Source of the DNA: T1Sed10-7 sp041685505
GTDB lineage: Bacteria > Actinomycetota > Nitriliruptoria > Nitriliruptorales > Nitriliruptoraceae
Assembly: GCA_041685505.1 (NCBI GenBank)
Contig: JAWLFQ010000049.1
Coordinates: forward strand, 1 to 17,476
DNA length: 17,476 nt
Direction of reading: 5' to 3'
The first letter of the stretch is position 1. Each line of letters starts with the position of its first letter. This document shows positions 7,042-14,047 of the stretch, piece after piece. Under the pieces are notes generated by a model. That model had not been told where the DNA came from. It worked only from the letters and a program-made list of their open reading frames with translations, and ran no database searches. A program made the translations under genes and the position numbers.

Positions 7042-7047
7042 TACAGT
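7042..7047 (+). promoter_or_regulatory. Putative -10 box of the two-domain protein gene
   Basis: TACAGT, the closest match to TATAAT-like boxes in the window, lies just after the 7010-7026 hairpin and 48 bases before GTG 7096. No -35 is recognisable. Two CCGCGG copies (7050-7055 and 7061-7066) around a C-run follow near the predicted start of transcription. Confidence 0.4.
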
Positions 7048-7095
7048 GCCCGCGGCCCCCCCGCGGCCGTCCGGGACGGTGGTCGGGAGGTGACG

Positions 7096-7923
7096 GTGGA
7101 GCTGCACGAGGACGCCCGCGCGTCCACCTCCGCGCATGCGGGCGCACCGGCGGCGGGTGACGGCGACCGGGCGCCCGACCGCGCCGAGGTCGCGCGTGTG
7201 ATCGGCGCCGTCCAGGGCGTGGCCGCGGCGGCGGCCCGCCGCGATGCCACCACCGGGCGGACGCGGTTGCGGTTGCAGCTGCGGCCGGGGGCCGACCGCG
7301 AGCAGGTCGCCTGGAAGGTGTCGGCGGTCCTGCGGGAGCGGTTCGGGATCGCGCTGGATCCGGCGGCGATCCAGCCCGTGGTAACGACCCCCGCGCGGCA
7401 GCAGCCACCACCCCCACCCACCCCCGTGGCGGTGCCGCCACCCCCGCCCGAGCCGTCGGCGCCGCCGGTCGGGCTGCCGGCGCACGCACGGCCCGACGCC
7501 GCAGCGTCACGCCACCGTGTGGCCATCGGACGGCTCGACCTGCGCCGGGATGCCCGCAGCTGTCGTGCCACGGTGGTACTGGAGGGACCGGCGGGGTCCG
7601 CAGAGGGGGTCGTCGGGCGGGTGCTGACGACGCAGGACACCCTGCGTGCGGTCGCCGAGGCGACGGTCCTGGCGCTCGCACAGCTCACCGAACCGCGGCT
7701 CGAAGCCGGGGTCGACGGGGTGGAGCACGACGCCCGCGGGGTGGCCCCGCGGGTGATCGTCGCGGTGAGCGTGCTGGGTGCGTGGGGTGAGGAGCCGCTG
7801 CTGGGGGTCGCGGTGGTGCGTGACGACGTGGAGCGGGCCGTGGTCCGTGCCACCCTGGACGCCCTCAACCGTCGGATCGCGCCCCTGCTGACCGCCGTGG
7901 GTGCAGCCGGCTCACATCGGTAG
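7096..7923 (+). CDS. Two-domain protein of unknown function with proline-rich linker
   Basis: A 275-residue protein that I cannot assign to a named family. Residues about 30-95 look like a small alpha/beta domain (GRTRLRLQLRPGADREQVAW at 55-74). Residues 96-133 are a Pro-rich linker with two runs of five prolines (104-108 and 115-119). Residues about 138-268 form a second alpha/beta domain, with strands around 142-163, a helix at 181-197, strands at 219-243 and a final helix AVVRATLDALNRR at 248-260. There is no signal peptide or membrane segment. GTG 7096 has GGGAGG five bases upstream; GTG 7090 overlaps that site and is less likely. The 3' end overlaps the convergent dehydrogenase gene by 12 bases. 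Its own promoter box separates it from the DUF885 gene. Confidence 0.75.
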   Translation: MELHEDARASTSAHAGAPAAGDGDRAPDRAEVARVIGAVQGVAAAAARRDATTGRTRLRLQLRPGADREQVAWKVSAVLRERFGIALDPAAIQPVVTTPARQQPPPPPTPVAVPPPPPEPSAPPVGLPAHARPDAAASRHRVAIGRLDLRRDARSCRATVVLEGPAGSAEGVVGRVLTTQDTLRAVAEATVLALAQLTEPRLEAGVDGVEHDARGVAPRVIVAVSVLGAWGEEPLLGVAVVRDDVERAVVRATLDALNRRIAPLLTAVGAAGSHR

Positions 7924-9624
7924 TGGCTCGTCCCGTGCCAGCGCGGCATCCTCTGCGAGTCGCTCACCCGGGCGCTCCAGCAGATCGATCCCCTGGGCAG
8001 CGAACCGGCGCGCGACCGCCAGGGCACGCCCGTCGGCGTGCACGTCGAGGTCGTGCTGGGCCTGCTGGGCCAGCAGCGCGGCCTGCAGTGCCCGTCCCAG
8101 GGTCATCGCGAAGCGGCGCGCACCGTGCTCCAGCGCTGCCGGGCCCTGCTCCGCGGCCTGGGTGGCCCAGACCGCAGCGTGGTCGGCGGCATCGATGGCC
8201 TGCTTGCCGATGGTCGCGAGGTCCTGGTGGCTCGTGGCGTTGGCCGCGGTGCGGACCTCCTGGAGGAGGGCCGGCAGCGTCGCCGGGTCCTGCATGGCCC
8301 GCAGCACGTCCAAGGAGAGCACGTTGGTGGTGCCCTCCCAGATGGGCAGCACCTGGGCGTCGCGGAGCAGGACGGGCAGGTGGGTGTCCTCGATGTAGCC
8401 GGCACCGCCGAAGGCTTCCAGGGTCTCGCTCGCACCGGCCACGCCCTGCTTGCCCGTCACCAGCTTGGTGATGGGCAGCAGCAACCGCAGCGCCGCGCGG
8501 TCGGCGTCGCTGGCGACACCCGCCTCCTGGCGACCGAGCAGCTGCACCGTGCGGAACACCAGTTGCAGGCTGGACTCGTGCTCCACCCGCAGCCACGCCA
8601 GGGTGGCCTGGTGCAGCGGGTGGTCGAGGACCTCACGCCCGAAGGCGACGCGGTGGGTGGCGTAGTCGCGCGCCAGCGCCAGGCCACGCCGCAGCCCGCT
8701 GGTGGCGATGACCGCGTTCCACAGCCGCGTGATCGCCAGCATCGGGGTGATGGCCCGGGTCCCGTCCGAGGGTGTACCGACCAGGTGGGCGACGGTGTCC
8801 TCAAGGGCCAGCTCGGCCGTGGGCATCTGGCGCGTGCCGAGCTTGTCCTTCAGACGCAGGACACGCACCCCGTTCATCGCCCCCTCGGCGTCACGGACCT
8901 CCAGGTAGTACATGGCGAGGCCACGTCCTCCGGGTCCGTTGCCCGCCGGTCGCGCCAGGGTCAGCGCCATGTCGGCGGTCACCGCCGAGGTGAACCACTT
9001 CGTCCCGGACAGCCGCCAGACGTCACCGTCCTGGCGCGCCACGGTCTCCGAGCGGCCGACGTCGGAGCCACCGGCCCGCTCGGTCATCCACTGTCCCGAG
9101 GTCCAGGCCTGGCCAGGATCGCGGCTGGTCAGCCGGGGCAGCGCACGGTCGATCAGGGTGCGGTCACCGTGGGCGAGCAGGGTCGCGGCAGCGCCGTCCG
9201 TCATGGCGAAGGGGCAGGAGTACAGCGCGCTCGAGGGGCCGTACAGGGCGACCAGGGCCATCTGGTGGACGCGCGAGTGCTCCCCGTGGGACCGCTCGTA
9301 GGCCGTTGCCACCACACCGTGACGTTTGCCCACGTCACCGATCCGTTCCCACAGCGGTGACACCTCGACCTGGTCGATCCGCCGCCCCCAGGCGTCGAAG
9401 GGGACCAGACGCGGCTCGTGGGCGGGCGTGTCCACCTCGTCGGCGAGGTCCTTGAGCTCGGTGGCGGCCAGGCGGCCCATCTCCGCGAGCGAGGGGGTGA
9501 TCTCCTCCCGCACCTCGGCCGGCAGGATGCGTTCCAGCAGGCGCTGCAGGGCCACGTCGGCGGCCCACTCGTCGGTCAGCCGCGGCGGCTGCTCGAAGTG
9601 ACCGGTGCGCTCCACGGTGGTCAT
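7912..9624 (-). CDS. AidB-like acyl-CoA dehydrogenase
   Basis: A 570-residue flavoprotein of the acyl-CoA dehydrogenase superfamily. TERAGGSDV at 181-189 and GTKWFTSA at 207-214 form the FAD/substrate region, and RVAFGREVLDHPL at 325-337 and EAFGGAGYIED at 403-413 are C-terminal domain signatures. IWEGTTNVLSLDVLRA follows; E430 sits where the catalytic glutamate of many family members lies. The length (typical dehydrogenases are about 380-400), the extended N-terminus and the WEG-N-LDVLR pattern point to the AidB branch, some members of which bind DNA or respond to alkylation stress. Whether this one oxidises acyl-CoAs or acts as an AidB-type protein is undecided. AGGAG lies six bases before the ATG. 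The last 12 bases overlap the convergent gene. Confidence 0.88.
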   Translation of the reverse strand: MTTVERTGHFEQPPRLTDEWAADVALQRLLERILPAEVREEITPSLAEMGRLAATELKDLADEVDTPAHEPRLVPFDAWGRRIDQVEVSPLWERIGDVGKRHGVVATAYERSHGEHSRVHQMALVALYGPSSALYSCPFAMTDGAAATLLAHGDRTLIDRALPRLTSRDPGQAWTSGQWMTERAGGSDVGRSETVARQDGDVWRLSGTKWFTSAVTADMALTLARPAGNGPGGRGLAMYYLEVRDAEGAMNGVRVLRLKDKLGTRQMPTAELALEDTVAHLVGTPSDGTRAITPMLAITRLWNAVIATSGLRRGLALARDYATHRVAFGREVLDHPLHQATLAWLRVEHESSLQLVFRTVQLLGRQEAGVASDADRAALRLLLPITKLVTGKQGVAGASETLEAFGGAGYIEDTHLPVLLRDAQVLPIWEGTTNVLSLDVLRAMQDPATLPALLQEVRTAANATSHQDLATIGKQAIDAADHAAVWATQAAEQGPAALEHGARRFAMTLGRALQAALLAQQAQHDLDVHADGRALAVARRFAAQGIDLLERPGERLAEDAALARDEPLPM

Positions 9625-9677
9625 CGCGTGCTCCTCTCCCGATCCCGTCCCATGACCTCGGCACGGCTCCCCGTCCG

Positions 9678-9683
9678 ACGGTA
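9678..9683 (-). promoter_or_regulatory. Putative -10 box of the AidB-like gene
   Basis: Minus-strand TACCGT, 54 bases upstream of the ATG at 9624, in a 93-base gap. No -35 is evident. Confidence 0.4.
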
Positions 9684-9698
9684 GCGAGGTGGGGGGCG

Positions 9699-9715
9699 CC
9701 GCCGCGCACCGGCGG
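9699..9715 (-). terminator. Hairpin after the RNA methyltransferase gene
   Basis: CCGCCG (9699-9704) and CGGCGG (9710-9715) form a 6-bp stem with a 5-base loop, two bases beyond the methyltransferase stop codon on the minus strand. There is no T-run. It would insulate the AidB-like gene downstream. Confidence 0.35.
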
Positions 9716-9717
9716 GG

Positions 9718-10467
9718 TCACCGATCGGCGTACAGGGCCACGGCCACCGCCGTGGCGAGGTTCAGGCTGGCCACACCCGCGCGCATCTCGATGGCCCGGA
9801 GGTCGTCGAGCCGCTCCCGGAGCGCGGCCGACAGCCCGCCCCGCTCGGTGCCCACCGCCACGACCGCATCCGCCGCCAGCGGCGCCGCGTGCAGGCTGCG
9901 GCCGCCCGCGTCGAGGCCCACCAGGGGACGGCCGGTGGCCGGGAGGTCCTTCGAACGTGCCACCGGCAGCGCCAGCTGGAGCCCCGCCGCCGCGCGCACG
10001 GCGGTGGGGTGCCACGGGTCGGCGTCGCCGAGCACCAGTACCCCCCCGGCACCGGCGGCCGCAGCCACGCGGACGGCTGCTCCCAGGTTGCCGAGGTGGC
10101 GCGGTGCCTCCAGGACCAGGGCCCGGCCCCCGGTCGCCAGCACCTGCTCGGGGGTCCACCCGGGTCGCCGGGCGACCGCCAGAGCCGGGGACGGCAGCTC
10201 CCGGGGGACGACCTGCCGCCACCGGGCCGGCGTGAGCTCCACCGCGAGGGCATCGACGTGGCCTACCACGTCGGGCGCCACCTCTTCCAACAGCGCCAGC
10301 AGCGCCCGGCGGTCCGGGGTGAGCACCGCCTCGAGCTGGGCCTCGAAGCGCAGCGCGTGCTTGAGGGCGTGGGCGCCCTCGAGCAGGACCCGGTGCGGAT
10401 CGCTGCGTGCCGACAGCACCCGCTCGACCGGGTCCGGCGGCAGCGAGCTGTCGTACCCTGTGCGCAT
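9718..10467 (-). CDS. SpoU/TrmH-family RNA 2'-O-methyltransferase
   Basis: A 249-residue SPOUT methyltransferase that would transfer a methyl group from S-adenosylmethionine to a ribose 2'-OH of rRNA or tRNA. An N-terminal substrate-binding region (about 14-100, with VLLEGAHALKHAL at 27-39) precedes the knotted SAM-binding domain. Its motifs are GNLGAAVRVA at 126-135 (N127, R133), AVGTERGGLS at 204-213 and SLNLATAVAVALY at 234-246. This resembles the TsnR/RlmB side of the family; the modified nucleotide is unknown. The ATG at 10467 has GAGGAGG at 10474-10480, six bases upstream, so the start is well supported although the site lies inside the divergent fxsA-like gene. The frame is open much further upstream, but only antisense to other genes. 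Confidence 0.9.
   Translation of the reverse strand: MRTGYDSSLPPDPVERVLSARSDPHRVLLEGAHALKHALRFEAQLEAVLTPDRRALLALLEEVAPDVVGHVDALAVELTPARWRQVVPRELPSPALAVARRPGWTPEQVLATGGRALVLEAPRHLGNLGAAVRVAAAAGAGGVLVLGDADPWHPTAVRAAAGLQLALPVARSKDLPATGRPLVGLDAGGRSLHAAPLAADAVVAVGTERGGLSAALRERLDDLRAIEMRAGVASLNLATAVAVALYADR
10454..10459 (+). promoter_or_regulatory. Putative -10 box giving a leaderless fxsA-like mRNA
   Basis: TACCCT ends six bases before the ATG at 10466, so the expected transcription start falls on or next to the A of the start codon. No Shine-Dalgarno precedes this ATG, which fits a leaderless transcript. The box lies within codons 3-5 of the divergent methyltransferase gene. Confidence 0.45.
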
Positions 10468-11176
10468 GCCTGCCCTCCTCGTCGTCCTGTTCATCCTCGT
10501 CCCGCTGGCGGAGATCCTCGTGATCGTCCAGGTGGGCGGGGCGATCGGTGGGTGGTGGACCGCCGGTCTGCTGGTCGCCGACAGCCTGCTCGGTGCCTGG
10601 CTGCTGCGCGTCGAGGGGCGCCGGGCCTGGCAGCAGTTCCGTACCGCGCTGCAGGAGGGTCGCTGGCCCGGCGACGAGGTCGCCCAGGGTGCCCTCATCA
10701 TCGTCGGCGGCACCCTGCTGCTCACCCCCGGCTTCCTCACCGACGCGCTCGGCTTCCTCTTCCTCGTCGCGCCGACGCGTCGGTGGGTCGCCCGCCGTCT
10801 GCGTGCCCGGGTCGGTGGGCAGGTGGTCGGTGGTGGCCCCGCCGGGACCGGCACACCGTCGCCAGGTGCCGGCGGTGACCGCGGGCGCTCGGCGCGCACC
10901 GCGACCGACGCCGGCCGGAGCAGCCGTCGACCGCGCTCCGGTGCGGACGCCGGTACCCCCCTCGAGCTCGACGTCGAGGTGGTGGAGATCCGCCGCGAGC
11001 AGGGGCCGCGCGCGGTCACCGGCCGGCGGTCCGGCGACGGTGCCGCCGCCGACGACCGGCCGGAGCCCGCCGCCGACGACGGACCGGAGCCCTCCGACGA
11101 CGACGGACCCGGCGGACCCGGCGGGTCCGGCAGGCGTCGGCACGGCGCCGACGGTGCCGACCCCGGTGGCGGTTGA
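10466..11176 (+). CDS. fxsA: FxsA-family membrane protein with acidic C-terminal tail
   Basis: A 236-residue inner-membrane protein. Residues 1-112 are the FxsA domain, with hydrophobic segments at about 3-24, 27-48 and 74-104, and the motifs PLAEI (13-17) and LLLTPGFLTDALGFLFL (84-100). The family is named for suppression of phage T7 exclusion by F plasmids; its normal function is not settled. Classical FxsA is about 150-160 residues. Here roughly 120 extra residues follow: first Gly/Arg-rich, then a segment LELDVEVVEI (166-175) and a tail rich in Asp, Pro and Gly. There is no Shine-Dalgarno; a -10 box six bases upstream suggests leaderless expression. The start codon overlaps that of the divergent methyltransferase gene within CATG. 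Confidence 0.85.
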   Translation: MPALLVVLFILVPLAEILVIVQVGGAIGGWWTAGLLVADSLLGAWLLRVEGRRAWQQFRTALQEGRWPGDEVAQGALIIVGGTLLLTPGFLTDALGFLFLVAPTRRWVARRLRARVGGQVVGGGPAGTGTPSPGAGGDRGRSARTATDAGRSSRRPRSGADAGTPLELDVEVVEIRREQGPRAVTGRRSGDGAAADDRPEPAADDGPEPSDDDGPGGPGGSGRRRHGADGADPGGG

Positions 11177-11271
11177 CCCCACCATCTCCCGAGCGGCCGG
11201 TTCCGGCGTGCACCGTGCCGGCCGGAGCCATCACCGTGCGCGTGGTTTCGTGGACCGGCGGCGCCGCTCGC

Positions 11272-11277
11272 TAGCGT
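11272..11277 (+). promoter_or_regulatory. Putative -10 box of the ccr gene
   Basis: TAGCGT in a CTAGCGT context identical to the box at 5225. It would give a leader of about 78 bases before GTG 11362. The gap upstream (11177-11271) also has a possible terminator for the fxsA-like gene: GGCCGG at 11195-11200 can pair with CCGGCC at 11218-11223. Confidence 0.4.
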
Positions 11278-11361
11278 TGTCTGCGGTCGGTGGTCGTGCG
11301 TGACGACCGGGAGCCCCGACCTGACGCCGGCGCCGGTCGGTCGCCGGGGGGAGACATCCGC

Positions 11362-12714
11362 GTGGCGACGACATCCAAGATGCAGGCGATCCACGACGCG
11401 ATCCACGCGGACGCGCCCGATGAGGAGCTCGCGGCGCTGCCCCTGCCCGAGACGATGCGCGCCTGCGTGATCCGCAAGGAGGACGAGCACGTCTTCGACG
11501 GCGTGCCGGAGGAGGAGCAGGACCCCTCGCGCACCCTCCACCTCGACGAGGTTCCGATCCCGCCGCTCGGTCCCGGCGAGGTGCTGATCGCGCCGATGGC
11601 CTCGGCGCTGAACTACAACACCGTGTGGTCGGCGCGGTTCGCGCCCGTGTCCACCTTCCGGTTCCTGGAACGGTTCGGACGCTCCTCGGCGCTCGGCAGC
11701 CGGCACGACCTCGACTACCACATCCCCGGCTCGGACGCCGCCGGCGTGGTCCTGCGCACCGGTTCCGGGGTCACCAAGTGGAAGCCGGGCGACCGCGTCA
11801 CGGTCCACTGCAACTACGTCGATCTCGAGGACCCGGCCGGGCACATGGACTCCATGCTCGACCCCGACCAGCGGATCTGGGGGTTCGAGACCAACTTCGG
11901 CGCGCTCGCCGACATCTCCATGGTCAAGGCGAACCAGCTGCTGCCCATGCCCGATCAGCTCGATTGGGAGGAGGCCGCCTCCCTGGGGCTGGTGCTGGCC
12001 ACCGCCTACCGCATGCTGGTCAGCCCCAACGGTGCCCGCATGAAGCAGGGCGACGTGGTGCTGATCTGGGGCGGGACCGGTGGGCTCGGTGGCTTCGCCT
12101 GCCAGCTCGTGCGCAACGGTGGCGGGGTCCCGGTGGCCGTGGTGTCCTCGCCGGCGAAGGCGGCGCAGCTGCGGGCGATCGGCGTGGAGCACATCATCGA
12201 CCGCAAGGCCGAGGGCTACCGTTTCATCGATGACGACGACGTCATCGACGAGTCGGAACTGCGGCGTTTCGGCTCGCGCATCCGTGAGATGGTCGGCCAG
12301 GACCCGGACATCGTCTTCGAGCACCCTGGACGGACCACCTTCCCGGCATCGGTGTACGTGTGCAAGCGCGGTGGCATCGTGGTGACCTGCGCCTCGACCA
12401 CCGGCTACCAGCACGTCTACGACAACCGGGTGCTGTGGATGCGACTCAAGCGCATCATCGGCTCGCATTTCGCCAACTACGCCGAAGCCTGGGAGGCGAA
12501 CCGCCTGGTCGACCTCGGCATGCTGCAGCCGATCCTGACCGAGACCTTCCCCCTGGCCGACATCGGACAGGCCGCCGGCAAGATGCACCGCAACGAGCAC
12601 ACCGGCAAGCTCGGTGTCCTGGTCGGTGCACGTGAGGAGGGCCTGGGCGTGCGCAACCACGAGCAGCGCGCGGGCCTGGCGGACCGCATCGAGCTGTTCC
12701 GGGACCTGGCCTGA
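11362..12714 (+). CDS. ccr: Crotonyl-CoA carboxylase/reductase
   Basis: A 450-residue member of the medium-chain dehydrogenase/reductase superfamily. Ccr reductively carboxylates crotonyl-CoA with NADPH and CO2 to ethylmalonyl-CoA, the key step of the ethylmalonyl-CoA pathway, and also supplies polyketide extender units. The NADPH-binding loop WGGTGGLGG lies at 236-244. Residues I align, from memory, with the CO2-binding set of the Kitasatospora enzyme (Asn81, Phe170, Glu171, His365) are all present: N84 in NYNTVW, F175-E176 in WGFETNFG and H369 in GSHFANY. The highly characteristic stretch GRTTFPASVYVCKRGG is present. The length matches the usual value of about 447. GTG 11362 has a GGGGGGAG site about eight bases upstream. 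No other ethylmalonyl-CoA pathway gene lies in the window. Confidence 0.95.
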   Translation: MATTSKMQAIHDAIHADAPDEELAALPLPETMRACVIRKEDEHVFDGVPEEEQDPSRTLHLDEVPIPPLGPGEVLIAPMASALNYNTVWSARFAPVSTFRFLERFGRSSALGSRHDLDYHIPGSDAAGVVLRTGSGVTKWKPGDRVTVHCNYVDLEDPAGHMDSMLDPDQRIWGFETNFGALADISMVKANQLLPMPDQLDWEEAASLGLVLATAYRMLVSPNGARMKQGDVVLIWGGTGGLGGFACQLVRNGGGVPVAVVSSPAKAAQLRAIGVEHIIDRKAEGYRFIDDDDVIDESELRRFGSRIREMVGQDPDIVFEHPGRTTFPASVYVCKRGGIVVTCASTTGYQHVYDNRVLWMRLKRIIGSHFANYAEAWEANRLVDLGMLQPILTETFPLADIGQAAGKMHRNEHTGKLGVLVGAREEGLGVRNHEQRAGLADRIELFRDLA

Positions 12715-12733
12715 CCTCAGCGGTGCCGGTCAG
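12711..12733. terminator. Possible shared hairpin at convergent gene ends
   Basis: CTGACC (12711-12716) and GGTCAG (12728-12733) are inverted arms that include the stop codons of ccr and of the BI-1-like gene. The 11-base loop contains a small CGG/CCG stem. Part of the symmetry is expected because both genes end in TGA, so confidence is low. Confidence 0.25.
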
Positions 12734-13425
12734 CGGCGCGTGAGCAGCTGGAGCACGTACCAGAACAGCAGCGCGATCGACGAGAACAGGTGCACGGCCG
12801 CGGCGGTCTCGGTGCCCAGCGGGTAGGAGCGGTAGATCTTCTGGGTGTCGTAGAGGATCGCCGCACCCGCGAAGCCGATCATGGCCACCGAGAACCACAC
12901 GCCCAGTCCCGTGCCGAACAGCGTGGAGCCGACGATCAGCAGCAGCGCCAGTACCCCTCCCCACAGCAGGAACCCGCGCAGGAAGCTGAAGTCCTTGCTG
13001 GTGGTGATCGAGATCGCCGACAGGGCGATGAAGGCCACGCCGGAGAGCTGTGCCGCCAGCTCGATGGTGCCCGGTGGGCCCTGCACCTGTGCCAGCACCA
13101 GCGGCGTGGCGAACAGCAGGACGTTGGCCGCGACCACGGCGGCGTAGGCGGCGTACTGGCCGGCGGGGGAAGCGGCCCGGTACAGCATCGAGGTGGACAT
13201 CCACGACACGATCATGAAGCCACCGAGGATCAGCAGCCAGCTCACCCCGAGGACGAACTCGGCGATCGCGTAGGCCAGCCCGGTGGTGAACAGCCACCAC
13301 GAGCCCAGGATGAAGCCGGCGATCCCCGCCAGGAGACGTACGTAGACCCGGGTCATGTAGGCCGTGCGGTCCGCGACGGGCGCCTGGGCGACAGGGGTGG
13401 AGGACGAGGCGTAGGGTGCGGCCAT
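12730..13425 (-). CDS. Bax inhibitor-1-like integral membrane protein
   Basis: A 231-residue polytopic membrane protein of the Bax inhibitor-1/YccA-YetJ family. After a short polar N-terminus (1-27), about seven hydrophobic segments follow: 29-50, 54-74, 90-112, 120-141, 147-168, 172-192 and 208-228. LYDTQKI at 191-197 is the family signature. Bacterial members are thought to be pH-sensitive calcium leak channels. D193 fits the first aspartate of the pH-sensing pair known from YetJ; the second appears replaced by a Ser-containing stretch (HLFSSIALLF, 212-221). The ATG at 13425 is preceded by CAGGAG about nine bases upstream. The gene converges on ccr with a 15-base gap. A -10 box lies at 13494-13499. 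Confidence 0.85.
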   Translation of the reverse strand: MAAPYASSSTPVAQAPVADRTAYMTRVYVRLLAGIAGFILGSWWLFTTGLAYAIAEFVLGVSWLLILGGFMIVSWMSTSMLYRAASPAGQYAAYAAVVAANVLLFATPLVLAQVQGPPGTIELAAQLSGVAFIALSAISITTSKDFSFLRGFLLWGGVLALLLIVGSTLFGTGLGVWFSVAMIGFAGAAILYDTQKIYRSYPLGTETAAAVHLFSSIALLFWYVLQLLTRR

Positions 13426-13493
13426 GGGAGCTGGCTCCTGTACGGGCTCGGGTGCGGCGCAGGGTGCGCGGCATGCCGTGGCGTGGCCGGGTA

Positions 13494-13499
13494 ACGGTA
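13494..13499 (-). promoter_or_regulatory. Putative -10 box of the BI-1-like gene, inside a palindrome
   Basis: Minus-strand TACCGT lies inside the imperfect palindrome 13489-13502 (GGGTA and TACCC arms, ACGG centre). A regulator bound here would cover the promoter. The leader would be about 62 bases. Confidence 0.35.
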
Positions 13500-13558
13500 C
13501 CCCAGCCGGGTACGCCTGACGGGGCGGGCCCGCCGGTCGCTGCCTGTCGACGGTCTGG

Positions 13559-13564
13559 TACCGT
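13559..13564 (+). promoter_or_regulatory. Putative -10 box of rpmE
   Basis: TACCGT in a GGTACCGTT context. It would give a leader of about 157 bases before ATG 13728. No -35 is recognisable, and a closer promoter cannot be excluded. Confidence 0.3.
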
Positions 13565-13727
13565 TCCCGGAGCGCCCCACGTGCGCCATCTCGCGGCACG
13601 GCCTCGACGGCCTCTACGGATCGACGTGCGCAGACGCGCTCCTGCATGCCTGCCACCGCCGGCCGTCGGCCCCGTCCTGACCCACCACCCCCTCGTTCCC
13701 GCGGTACGCCACCGCCCGGAGGACGCG

Positions 13728-13934
13728 ATGAAGACCGACATCCACCCCGAGTACACCATCGCCACGGTGACCTGCTCGTGCGGCAACACCTTCCAGACCC
13801 GGGCGACCGTCGACCGGATCTCGGTCGAGCTGTGCAACCAGTGCCACCCCTTCTACACCGGCAAGCAGAAGCTGGTGGACACCGGTGGCCGCGTCGACCG
13901 CTTCAAGCGCCGGATGGAGAAGGCGACGAAGTAG
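13728..13934 (+). CDS. rpmE: 50S ribosomal protein L31, zinc-binding form
   Basis: A 68-residue L31 of the large ribosomal subunit, located at the subunit interface bridge. It begins MKTDIHPEY and carries CSC (C16, C18) and CNQC (C36, C39), the four zinc ligands of the C+ form, followed by HPFYTGKQK, which is diagnostic for L31. The form lacking cysteines (often zinc-regulated) is not in the window. The ATG at 13728 is preceded by GGAGG at 13718-13722, five bases upstream. It is probably expressed from its own promoter upstream; the lipoprotein gene follows after 113 bases. Confidence 0.97.
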   Translation: MKTDIHPEYTIATVTCSCGNTFQTRATVDRISVELCNQCHPFYTGKQKLVDTGGRVDRFKRRMEKATK

Positions 13935-14047
13935 CCGGTCGCGTCGCACACCGGGCACCCCATCGGTCCCCGCACCGCTGCGCAGTGTCGTCCCGGACGC
14001 CGGCCGAACGGCCCACGGGATCCCTGCGCCAGGAACGGAGCAACGTC

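Larger units (their letters stand above)
13426..13727. other. Divergent intergenic region between the BI-1-like gene and rpmE
   Basis: These 302 bases contain no gene I can support. They hold the leader and predicted promoter of the BI-1-like gene (13494-13499, minus) within an imperfect palindrome (13489-13502), a direct repeat GCCGGGTA at 13486-13493 and 13505-13512, a predicted rpmE promoter (13559-13564, plus) and an rpmE leader of about 157 bases. The leader has short GC stems but no riboswitch I recognise. An ATG at 13646 opens a long frame that runs through rpmE, which I regard as a shadow. Confidence 0.55.

Noticed and set aside
7050..7066. CCGCGG pair around a C-run as a terminator
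   Set aside because: It lies downstream of the TACAGT box and upstream of the 7096 gene, so it would block that gene. The hairpin at 7010-7026 is the better terminator candidate.
10468..12660. Very long minus-strand open frame upstream of the RNA methyltransferase
   Set aside because: It runs antisense through fxsA and ccr, both clear genes. The methyltransferase has a strong ribosome-binding site at 10474-10480.
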